Virus record (IMG/VR): IMGVR_UViG_3300042989_000008 | Coordinates: 1-22,052 of that record | DNA length: 22,052 bases | Source of the DNA: a virus | Strand: one strand, 5' to 3' | In this document: positions 6,731 through 14,022 of the stretch, in pieces | Layout: every line of letters begins with the position of its first letter | How positions within the stretch are numbered: position 1 is the stretch's first letter | Translations under genes and position numbers: made by a program | Notes under the pieces: model-generated | The model's input: only the letters and a program-made list of their open reading frames with translations | Database searches by the model: none | Told to the model about the DNA's origin: nothing

Positions 6731-8074
6731 ATGTCCTCGAACGTCACGTCCTACGAAGTCAACCTGCCCGATCTGACCACCGCCGAGCTGCTGATCGATC
6801 TGATCGGCCAGATCGACAACAAGCTGGCCAACAGCATCGGCGCCGAATCCGTCGCCCGCAACAATGGCGACGTTGCGCTGAACAACCTGATCACGGTGCT
6901 GGCCGGCCGGGTCACCGTCCTCGAAGAAACGCCGGACGTGCTGACCGAAGGCGAGCGCCGCGTGATCGAGGAAGCCCTCGACCGCCTGGTCAAGCAGGAA
7001 GGCTTCAGCTCGCTGATCGACGGTCTGAACGTCACCATCGGCGGCGTCAGCTTCAAGGCTGGCTCCGTCATCATGGCGATGCTGGCGGCCCGCAAGATCG
7101 CCCGCCACGACTACAGCAACCGCGTCGGCTACCTGCACCGCACCTACTCGGTGACCTTCACCGATGGCAGCATCTCGCAGCTCACCGCCCTGGCCACCGC
7201 GCTGACTGCGGCCGAGCTGACCACCCTGCTGGGCCGCACCGTCGCCAACGATGGCGCGCAATACGTGTTCAGCACGGAGGACTTCGGCGGCGTCCCCGCC
7301 CAGTTCGACCTGGTCTACGAGCACGAATCCGTGTCCGTCGGCGGCGTCACCAGCCTGCGCCCGATCCTCGTCCGCAAGAGCAACATCGTTGCCCTGCTGC
7401 CCGGCTTCACCACCGCGGCCCCGGTGATCCTCGGCGGCGTGGACATGACTGGCGATGGCGTGATCGGCAATCCGGTTGTCACCCCGCCGGCTGACCCGGT
7501 CGCCGCTGCGCTGGTGATCCTGACCGCTGCGCTCGCTGCGCAGGTCCAGGCTGACGCCGCTGTCGTGACCGCGCAAGACAGCGTCAACGCCGCCACCGTC
7601 GCCAACACCGACGCCCAGGCCGCCGCCACTGCAGCGCGCCCGGACGCTGAAGCAACGGTCGCCACGACCACGAACGCCTACACCAACGCACAGCTCGCCA
7701 CCTCGGCCGCTGCTGCTGCTGACGCCGATGCAGTCTCGGACGTTGCCGCCGCTGACCAGATCCTGATCGATGCCCAGGCCACGGGTGATCAGGCGCAGAT
7801 CGATGCCGCCCAGGACTCGCTGACGCAGTACCAAGCCGCCCGCGCCATCACCTCCCAGGCGCTGAGCACCGCGCAGGCGGATGAGACGCAGGCCGCGTTT
7901 GACTACACGATCGCCATCCAGTCCCTGAATGCGATCAACGCTGCCGCCGCTGCCACGTCGCAGACGCTGGCCGACTTGCTGATCGGGCTGGCTGCTGCGC
8001 AGCAGGTGGCTGGTGCGGCTGCTACCGCCGTCACGGACGCACAAGCCGTCTACGACGCCGTCCTGGCTGGCTGA
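6731..8074 (+). CDS. Tail-module protein with long Ala-rich C-terminal region, unknown
   Basis: A 447-residue protein in two parts. Residues 1-250 are mixed, with helices (TTAELLIDLIGQIDNKLAN, GERRVIEEALDRLVKQ) and strands (YSVTFTDGSISQL, FDLVYEHESVSVGG). Residues about 251-447 are low complexity, roughly one third Ala, with Asp, Gln and Thr spaced as in long helices or a coiled coil. It contains no Cys. It sits between the tail tube and the chaperones, where most siphoviruses have no gene of this size. It may decorate the tube, act in assembly, or form a fibrous appendage; none is shown. A GAAAG at 6715-6719 is a possible weak ribosome-binding site. Confidence 0.75.
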   Translation: MSSNVTSYEVNLPDLTTAELLIDLIGQIDNKLANSIGAESVARNNGDVALNNLITVLAGRVTVLEETPDVLTEGERRVIEEALDRLVKQEGFSSLIDGLNVTIGGVSFKAGSVIMAMLAARKIARHDYSNRVGYLHRTYSVTFTDGSISQLTALATALTAAELTTLLGRTVANDGAQYVFSTEDFGGVPAQFDLVYEHESVSVGGVTSLRPILVRKSNIVALLPGFTTAAPVILGGVDMTGDGVIGNPVVTPPADPVAAALVILTAALAAQVQADAAVVTAQDSVNAATVANTDAQAAATAARPDAEATVATTTNAYTNAQLATSAAAAADADAVSDVAAADQILIDAQATGDQAQIDAAQDSLTQYQAARAITSQALSTAQADETQAAFDYTIAIQSLNAINAAAAATSQTLADLLIGLAAAQQVAGAAATAVTDAQAVYDAVLAG

Positions 8075-8090
8075 CCCCCTGACGGGTCAC

Positions 8091-8114
8091 GCGGGCCGGC
8101 TTCGGCTGGCCCGC
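8091..8114 (+). other. GC-rich hairpin with UUCG tetraloop between tail genes
   Basis: GCGGGCC at 8091-8097 pairs with GGCCCGC at 8108-8114. The inner G.T, G-C and C-G pairs close a TTCG loop at 8101-8104, giving the very stable C(UUCG)G fold. No T-tract follows, so it is not a standard terminator. It lies in the 80-base gap between the Ala-rich protein and the tail chaperone. It could attenuate transcription or block 3' decay of upstream mRNA. Confidence 0.6.
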
Positions 8115-8154
8115 CCTCACAACAACAGCACAACAACACAGGCACGAGGTGAGC

Positions 8155-8505
8155 ATGGCATTCAAGTTCCTCCGCGATTCCGAGATCGGCCCCTTCGCCG
8201 GATCCATCGTCTTCCATGTCGGCGGGAGCACCGCCACGATCAAGACCCGGTTCAACCACTACAACCAGACCGCGTTTGCCGAATGGGCAAACCGCGAGTG
8301 CGCGTCTGTCGCCTCCGCTGCCCAGATGGCCGCCCACGCGCTCGAAGTGCTGGCCGACTGGAGCGACATCACCGACGAATCCGACAACCCGCTGCCGCTC
8401 AACCTCGCCAGCCTGACGGACCTCATCGAGCGCCACCCGGCCGCGTATGTGAGCTGCGTCACCGGGTACGTGCGCGCCCGACAGACTGCCCTCGAAAAAA
8501 ACTGA
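8155..8505 (+). CDS. Tail assembly chaperone, short form (lambda gpG-like)
   Basis: A 116-residue protein read in frame to TGA 8503-8505. It begins MAFKFLRDSEIGPFAG and has helical segments (AAQMAAHALEVLADW, NLASLTDLIERHP). The position before a frameshift site and the tape measure is that of gpG-type chaperones, which coat and solubilise the tape measure while the tube assembles. GAGG at 8146-8149 favours ATG 8155 over the in-frame GTG at 8149, which would itself lie in that site. Its last codons (GAA AAA AAC) form the slippery site that produces the longer GT form. Confidence 0.85.
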   Translation: MAFKFLRDSEIGPFAGSIVFHVGGSTATIKTRFNHYNQTAFAEWANRECASVASAAQMAAHALEVLADWSDITDESDNPLPLNLASLTDLIERHPAAYVSCVTGYVRARQTALEKN

Positions 8506-8855
8506 TCGAGGTCACGCGGGCGCTGATGAAGCCGCGTGACACCAGACAAGCCGCAGCCGATCTGCTGGCAATGGGGTTCGACGAATCCGACATCCAGACC
8601 GCGCAGGACGAAGACTCCGTGCCGGTCTACCCCGAGGCGGCTGATCCCCTGCGGCTCTTCAGCGAGTTGATCACGCAGTGGCGCATGGGCCCATCTGGCC
8701 CGACCGGGCTGGACCATGCGCGCCGAGACACAGAAGCCCGCCGACTGGGGCTTCGAACGCGGCGCAAGCGCAGGGCATTCGACGGGCTCGCTGTGATGGA
8801 GTCCGAGGCGCTTGCATACATGTGCGAGCAGGCAAAAAAGGCGATGACGCAGTGA
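8155..8855 (+). CDS. Tail assembly chaperone, -1 frameshift product (lambda gpGT-like, DUF1799 T-domain)
   Basis: Ribosomes slipping back one base on A AAA AAC (8496-8502) continue at CTG 8502 and read to TGA 8853-8855. They add 117 residues to the 116 of the short form, for about 233 in total. The added part contains LRLFSELITQWRMGPSGP and TGLDHA, which resemble DUF1799, a family found at this position in many siphoviruses. The T extension would recruit tube subunits to the chaperone-tape measure complex. An independent ATG at 8526 exists in this frame but lies in the frameshift hairpin and has no good ribosome-binding site. The gene overlaps the tape measure start by four bases. Confidence 0.88.
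8496..8540 (+). promoter_or_regulatory. Programmed -1 ribosomal frameshift signal
   Basis: The signal has three parts. The slippery heptamer A AAA AAC is at 8496-8502, phased correctly to the short frame. An 8-base spacer starts with the short-form stop codon TGA. A hairpin then pairs GTCACGCGG (8511-8519) perfectly with CCGCGTGAC (8532-8540) around a 12-base loop. The downstream frame opened by a -1 shift is the T domain, with no other convincing start. Confidence 0.92.
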
Positions 8856-11800
8856 CCAAAGAAATCAAGCTCAAGCTCACGCTCGACAATGGCCAGTTCG
8901 TCGCCACGGTCAGCAGCTCCGAGTCCGCCCTGCGTGGCATGCAGCGCACCGCGTCGTCCATCACGTTCGGCGAGATGGCCCGCGGCGCAGTGGTGCTCAC
9001 GGGCATTGCCACTGCTGCCCGCGCTGCCGCGTCGGCGATCCAGGCCATCCCCGCCAAGGGCATCAGCTTCATTGCCGACACCGAAGTCGCGCAGCTCGGC
9101 ATGGCCGGCATCCTGCAGTCCATGATCGAGATCGAGGGCAAGGCGCCCAGCTTCGCCCAGGCGCAAGACATCGCCGCCGGTGCCGTCACCCGGCTGCAGA
9201 AAGCTGCCGCCGAGACTGCCGCATCATCCAACGACCTGATCGCCACCTACCGCGCACTGCTCGGCCCTGCGCTCGCCGCTGGCATGTCGATGCAGCAGGT
9301 CGAGAAATTCACCGTTGTCGGCGCCAATGCGATCAAGAGCATGGGCATGAGCACGGGTCAGATGGTGCAAGAGCTGCGCGACCTTGCGCAAGGTGGCATC
9401 ACTGCGGCCGGATCGACCCTTGCCACCGCGCTCGGGCTCAAGGACGCCGACATCAACAAGGCCAAAGCCTCCAGCGAGGGGCTGTTCACGTTCCTGATGG
9501 GCCGCATGCAGGGCTTTGCGAGCACCTCGGGCGCCTACACCCAGACCCTGCAAGGCGGCTGGGAGGCCCTCGGCGAGCAGATGACGCAAGCCAGCGCCGC
9601 CGCCATGGCTCCGGCTGCCGAGGCTGCCAAGGGTGCGATTGCGGAAATCAGCGAGGCTCTGAAGGGCGACCAGATCAAGGAGTCCCTGAACGGGATGGGC
9701 CAGGGCGTCGCCACGCTCATCACCAGCCTGTCGGCTGGCGTCGGCATCGTGCAGCAGTACGGGGGCGCCATCGGCGCGATGGCCGCCGCCGTTGCGCTGG
9801 CGAAGTTCAGCTCACTCGCGGGCGAGATCGCCACCGCGACCAATGCCAAGATGCTGGCCGCGTCGGCGTCACGGCTGGCGGCTGCGCAGGCGATCGTCGA
9901 GGCTGGTGCCAACGACACGGTCACCCTGTCTTCGCGTGCCCAGCTCGCTGCACTGCTGGCCGAGCAGCGCGCCAAGGTGCAGGCGCTGTTCCAGGAACAA
10001 GCCCTCACCGCCGCGAAGCTCCGCAGCGCCGAAGCCACCGCCGCCCAGCTCGTCGGGCAGGCCCGCCTGAACGCACTGGAGCAGCAGGTGCTGCCGCTCC
10101 GCCAGCAACACGCACAGCAGACCACCGCGCTCGAACAAGGGCAGCAGCGACTCGCCGGGGCGACAAACGCCGCCAGCGCCGCCACCCGCGCAATGGGCCT
10201 GGTTGTCGGTGCCCTTGGTGGCCCGATTGGCATCGCCATCACTGCCGCCGCGCTGCTTGCTGGCGCGTTCATGTCGGCCCGATCTGAGGCTGAGAAGCTG
10301 GGCAAGACCAAGCTCTCTGTCGAGCGCGTGGAATCCGCGCTGTCCAGCGGTGGCAAGGTGGATCAGACCGATGCAAGCCGGTTGCAGTCGGAGCTGTCGG
10401 AGGCAAAAGAAAAGCGCGATGGCCTGCTGGCCGAATCACGCAAGCGGTCGAGCATGTACGACCGGTCCAAGGGACTTTTCGGCGGTGACTCGAATGTCGA
10501 GAAACGAGCGGCTGAGCTGGCGCAGGCGGAAGCCGAGGTCAAGAAGTTCGAGGCGCTGACTGGTCGCGTTGAAGCAGCACAGCAGCGCGGCAGTGCATCG
10601 GCCTCGGGCATCGGCTTGCGCGGGGGCGTCTCTTCGACCGCACTGGATGAGATGCTGTCGCACGTCAAGACTGCCGAGGGCGTCAAGAAGGAAGGCGCCG
10701 AGCGGATCCAGGCGCTGGAGACCATGGCGAACGCCGAGCGGGCGCTGATGCTGAAGCGCAGCGCCACAGCGGCCGAGCTTGCCCAGTTCGATGCCAAGGT
10801 GTCAGGAGCCAAGACAGGCATGCAGCGCGACCTGACGCTTGAGCTGCAGGGCATCGCCAGCAAGACCGCCAAGGCCGCCAAGGGACTGGGCGCCACCGAA
10901 ACCGACACCCATGCCAGCCAGATCGAGCGCGCAGGCGCCGGGCTGCGCACTGCGCAACTAAAGGCAGCCGCGCAAGAGCGGGTGCAGGTGCTTGAGACTG
11001 AGCAGCGCACCGCCGACCACCTCCACCAGATGGGCCTCACCGGGGTCACGGAGTACGAAACCGAGCGCGTGCGCATCCAGCGCGCCAAGCTCGCCGAGCG
11101 CATGACGCTGATCGACGCCGAGATCGCAGCCGAGGAATCCCGCAAACCGAAAAGCGCGGCGGACAAGATCCAGGTGCAGCGCCGAATCGTCGATCTCAAG
11201 GCCGATCGCAGCGCCATCACTGCCGAAATGGCTGGCGCAGCGTCCGGCGGGGCTGCTGCTGCCGAGGCCCGCAAGCTGGACGATCAGCGGGCTATCGCCA
11301 CCGAGACCGCCCAGATCTGGCAAGCCGCCAACGCCCAGATCACCCAGCTCCGCAACCAGAACAGCCAGGCCGCCATCGGTGCGATCACCGACCCCGTGGC
11401 AAAGCTGCGCGCCGAGAGTGCCGCACGGGTCGCCGAGCTGTACAGCTCGGCGGACGAGTTGACGAAGGGCCTGGAGCTGAAAATCTCCCTCACGGCCGAT
11501 CCGGGCCAGCGCGAGATGCTGCGCACGCAGGTGTCCAGCATCGCCGAGGAAACAGGCCGTGCCATCGCGCTGGAGAACACCGGGTTGACCGAGCGCCTGA
11601 AGCCGGGCTGGCAGACCATGGTCGAGGGCTGGGCCGATGCGAACAAGCTGATGCGCGAATCCAGCGACCGCACCATGGACATGCTGGTCAAGGGCGGTGA
11701 AGACGCCTTCGCCGAGTTCGTCACCACCGGGAAGATCAGCGTCAAGAGCTTGGCCAACTCGATGATTTCCGAGATGGCCCGCACCGAATACCGCAAGTTT

Positions 11801-12376
11801 CTGGGCGGTGGCCCGGCTGGTGGTGCTGGTGGCGGTGGTGGTCTGGGTAGCCTCGTGAAAATGGTCACGGGTCTGTTCGCTGCCGATGGTGCAGCATTCG
11901 AGGCCGGCGGCACCCGCCGCTTTGCTGGTGGCGGCTCATTCACGAACCGGGTCATCGATCGCGACACCCATTTCCGATATGCGGAAGGTGGCCGCGAAAA
12001 ACTTGGCCTGATGGGCGAAGCAGGCCCCGAGGCGATCATGCCGCTGTCCGGCGGTGGTGCGCAAGCCATCGGCGCCGATGGCCGCAAGCTCGGTCACCTG
12101 CCGGTCATCCGTGGCCCTGGCGGTCGGCTGTCGGTCGTGCTGGATGAGCAGAGGCAAGCCACCCGCCGATTCGCCGATGGCGGCGCGTTCGGCAACCTCG
12201 GCGGCTCGGCGACGGTGGCGCAGGCGTCTGCACGGATGACCGCCCAGGTCTCCGCACCGCTCACCGTGCAGATCATGGACCTGGGGCAGGTCGCTCAGAT
12301 GATCCAGGCCGCCCAGGCGCAGCAGTACCGCGCACTGCAGCAGCGCCTCAAGACCGCAGCAGGGATCAGCATCTGA
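8852..12376 (+). CDS. Tail tape measure protein
   Basis: A 1174-residue protein starting at GTG 8852 (VTKEIKLKLTLDNGQF) within a GTGA overlap; the open frame extends further upstream but would intrude into the chaperone gene. It has an N-terminal region typical of tape measures, long Ala/Gln/Glu-rich helices, and a hydrophobic Gly/Ala segment near residues 448-465 (GLVVGALGGPIGIAITAAALL). The C-terminus is Gly-rich with EKLGLMGEAGPEAIMPLSGG near residue 1054, a common tape-measure ending. It fixes tail length and is ejected into the host envelope during infection. At the usual rise of a helix (about 0.15 nm per residue) it would specify a tail on the order of 175 nm, which indicates a siphovirus. 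I see no clear muralytic domain. Confidence 0.92.
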   Translation: MTKEIKLKLTLDNGQFVATVSSSESALRGMQRTASSITFGEMARGAVVLTGIATAARAAASAIQAIPAKGISFIADTEVAQLGMAGILQSMIEIEGKAPSFAQAQDIAAGAVTRLQKAAAETAASSNDLIATYRALLGPALAAGMSMQQVEKFTVVGANAIKSMGMSTGQMVQELRDLAQGGITAAGSTLATALGLKDADINKAKASSEGLFTFLMGRMQGFASTSGAYTQTLQGGWEALGEQMTQASAAAMAPAAEAAKGAIAEISEALKGDQIKESLNGMGQGVATLITSLSAGVGIVQQYGGAIGAMAAAVALAKFSSLAGEIATATNAKMLAASASRLAAAQAIVEAGANDTVTLSSRAQLAALLAEQRAKVQALFQEQALTAAKLRSAEATAAQLVGQARLNALEQQVLPLRQQHAQQTTALEQGQQRLAGATNAASAATRAMGLVVGALGGPIGIAITAAALLAGAFMSARSEAEKLGKTKLSVERVESALSSGGKVDQTDASRLQSELSEAKEKRDGLLAESRKRSSMYDRSKGLFGGDSNVEKRAAELAQAEAEVKKFEALTGRVEAAQQRGSASASGIGLRGGVSSTALDEMLSHVKTAEGVKKEGAERIQALETMANAERALMLKRSATAAELAQFDAKVSGAKTGMQRDLTLELQGIASKTAKAAKGLGATETDTHASQIERAGAGLRTAQLKAAAQERVQVLETEQRTADHLHQMGLTGVTEYETERVRIQRAKLAERMTLIDAEIAAEESRKPKSAADKIQVQRRIVDLKADRSAITAEMAGAASGGAAAAEARKLDDQRAIATETAQIWQAANAQITQLRNQNSQAAIGAITDPVAKLRAESAARVAELYSSADELTKGLELKISLTADPGQREMLRTQVSSIAEETGRAIALENTGLTERLKPGWQTMVEGWADANKLMRESSDRTMDMLVKGGEDAFAEFVTTGKISVKSLANSMISEMARTEYRKFLGGGPAGGAGGGGGLGSLVKMVTGLFAADGAAFEAGGTRRFAGGGSFTNRVIDRDTHFRYAEGGREKLGLMGEAGPEAIMPLSGGGAQAIGADGRKLGHLPVIRGPGGRLSVVLDEQRQATRRFADGGAFGNLGGSATVAQASARMTAQVSAPLTVQIMDLGQVAQMIQAAQAQQYRALQQRLKTAAGISI

Positions 12377-12377
12377 T

Positions 12378-12998
12378 ATGGCCGTCATCTCATTTCGCGA
12401 TGCAACGTACAACCTCGGACTGCTGGCCGGGGATGGCTCTGGTTTCGGGCTGCGCAACCACGAAATCGTGAGCACATCCACCGTTGCGGGCACCGCCCAG
12501 GTCCGGGCCGTCGGCCTGCCGCTCTACACGTTCAAGCTCGACTTGCCACGGCAAATGGACCAGTTCCGGGCCGGGCAGTGGCGCGGCATCCTCATGAGCC
12601 TGCGGGGCGGCGTCAACCGCCTCGAAGCCTATGACCCAGCACACCAGTTCCCCGCCGGGACTGCCCGTGGTGACCGCACGCTCGGCGCCTCTGCTGCCAA
12701 GGGCGCCCCGTCCGTGAGCGTCACCGGGTCCGGCACGGTGCTTCCGGGCGACTGGCTCCAGATCGGCACGACCCTCGGCGCCTCGCAGCTCGTGATGGTC
12801 ACCGCCGCCGCCACGCTGCCCGCTACCGTCCAGATCACGCCCCCCGTGTTCTTCGCGTTCGGTGCTGGTGCGCGTGTCCGCGTGGACCGCCCCTGCACCT
12901 TCTTCCGGATGGCCGGAAAGATGCCCGAGTTCGGCGGCGTCGGCGGCACCACCAACCTCTACGGGGCCTCGGTCGAGTTCGTGGAGTCGTTCACATGA
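12378..12998 (+). CDS. Minor tail protein (distal-tail position)
   Basis: A 206-residue beta-rich protein starting one base after the tape measure stop. Segments such as LPLYTFKLDLPRQMDQF, AGQWRGILMSLRGGVNRL and a closing GASVEFVESFT suggest a distal-tail or DUF2460-like adaptor that links the tube to the tip. This is the slot occupied by such adaptors directly after the tape measure in other siphoviruses and in the Rhodobacter gene transfer agent. It has no strong ribosome-binding site, so translation is probably coupled to the tape measure. It overlaps the next gene by four bases (ATGA). The family name is not certain. Confidence 0.65.
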   Translation: MAVISFRDATYNLGLLAGDGSGFGLRNHEIVSTSTVAGTAQVRAVGLPLYTFKLDLPRQMDQFRAGQWRGILMSLRGGVNRLEAYDPAHQFPAGTARGDRTLGASAAKGAPSVSVTGSGTVLPGDWLQIGTTLGASQLVMVTAAATLPATVQITPPVFFAFGAGARVRVDRPCTFFRMAGKMPEFGGVGGTTNLYGASVEFVESFT

Positions 12999-13594
12999 TC
13001 AGCATGACCGCTGCCGAGACTGCCCTCCTGGCCTCCGGGGCCATGGCCGAGGCGGGCCTGGTCGAGATTCAGTTTTCGACCGGGGTGCAGCGCCTCGCCA
13101 TGTGGCCGATCAACATCGACTCCGGTGGCTTAACCTGGCGCGGCATCGGCGACGTGGTGCGCATCCCCGCGACCAAGCACGCCGCCGACTCCGCCGGCGA
13201 CTCGGTCACCCTCGAAGTCACTGCCGCCAGTGCTGCGCTCGTCGCGCTGTGCTCCGGGCCGTCCTACACCTGGCGCGGCAAGCGCGTGCAGTTCCTCACG
13301 CAATTCATGACCGCGAACTTTGAGCAAGTCGGCGTGCCGCGCCCCTTCTGGACTGGCGTGATGGTCGGCATCGGCGGGCGTGCCGAACCAGGGCAGGACG
13401 GGGCCGTGAACGCCGTCCTGTCGATCGACCTCGCCCCGCTCGGCATGTCGCGTGCGCGCACTGCCGAGGGCATCCGCTGGACTGCCGCGCAGCACCGATC
13501 GCGCTACCCGGCCGACGCGGGCCTTGATGGGCTGGCAGCGATGCTGGAACAGACCTCCTGGCTGTCCCGCGAGTACCAGCAGTCCCAGGCATGA
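12995..13594 (+). CDS. Minor tail protein, DUF2163-like hub component
   Basis: A 199-residue protein starting in the ATGA overlap. It has paired strands (LVEIQFSTGVQRLAMWPINI, SVTLEVTAASAALVAL). Near the C-terminus, HRSRYPADAGLDGLAAMLEQ resembles the RYPGDxGLxYV-like motif seen in DUF2163-type and related minor tail proteins. In gene transfer agents and related phages the order is tape measure, adaptor, DUF2163 hub, NlpC/P60 protein, J-like protein, which matches the order here. It probably forms part of the baseplate hub. It overlaps the following gene by four bases. Confidence 0.65.
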   Translation: MISMTAAETALLASGAMAEAGLVEIQFSTGVQRLAMWPINIDSGGLTWRGIGDVVRIPATKHAADSAGDSVTLEVTAASAALVALCSGPSYTWRGKRVQFLTQFMTANFEQVGVPRPFWTGVMVGIGGRAEPGQDGAVNAVLSIDLAPLGMSRARTAEGIRWTAAQHRSRYPADAGLDGLAAMLEQTSWLSREYQQSQA

Positions 13595-14022
13595 ACACGA
13601 TGATCACCCACACCGCCCACACCACCCGCAACGCCGCACTGGCCGACTTCCTGACCAGGTGGAGCAAGGACGGGCGCTTTTCCTGGACCGAGCGCCACTG
13701 CTGTCACATGCCCGCTGCGTGGGTCCGCGAAGCCGAGGTCGGCATGGTCGATATGCCGCGCACCGACTCGGCGCGCGCCGCAGTGCGCACCGTGGCCGCG
13801 CATGGGGATCTGGTCGGCGCGGTGTCGCATGTCATCGGCCGCCCGGCGCTCGCTGCTGCCGAAGCCCAGCCCGGTGACGTGGTGGCGTTCGACGCTGGCC
13901 CGCTCGGGCTTGTCGGCACAGTGGGCATCGCCATCGGCTCCGGCTTCGTGGCGGTCTGTGGTGGAGAGACGATCACGCTGCACCTGCTCGCCGATGCGCG
14001 GGCGTGCTGGAGGATCGCATGA
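13591..14022 (+). CDS. NlpC/P60-like (DUF6950-type) tail tip protein
   Basis: A 143-residue protein with a FSWTERHCCHMPAAWV segment near residues 30-45. It matches the Trp-x(n)-Cys-helix start of NlpC/P60-like folds, with Cys37 or Cys38 as the nucleophile candidate. QPGDVVAFDAGPLGLVGTVGIAIG follows, equivalent to the GD(V/L)V strand before the usual His; the clear Gly-His-Val motif of active enzymes is not present. Such proteins lie between the hub and the J-like protein, and may locally cut peptidoglycan during genome entry or have become structural. Both ends overlap neighbours by four bases, so it is translated in a tight chain. Confidence 0.65.
   Translation: MNTMITHTAHTTRNAALADFLTRWSKDGRFSWTERHCCHMPAAWVREAEVGMVDMPRTDSARAAVRTVAAHGDLVGAVSHVIGRPALAAAEAQPGDVVAFDAGPLGLVGTVGIAIGSGFVAVCGGETITLHLLADARACWRIA

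Noticed and set aside
6343-7494. A 383-codon plus-strand frame spanning the tube and Ala-rich genes
   Set aside because: Out of frame with both real genes and made of Arg, Gln, His and Pro runs, a typical off-frame translation of GC-rich DNA.
6707-8044. A 445-codon minus-strand frame opposite the Ala-rich tail protein
   Set aside because: A mirror of the repetitive GC-rich coding strand; composition (Gly, Arg, Asp, Val runs) is unlike a protein and no start signal is present.
8678-8851. Extended N-terminus of the tape measure from ATG 8678
   Set aside because: The extension overlaps the chaperone T domain out of frame and is Arg/Pro-rich; GTG 8852 with a GTGA overlap is far more plausible.
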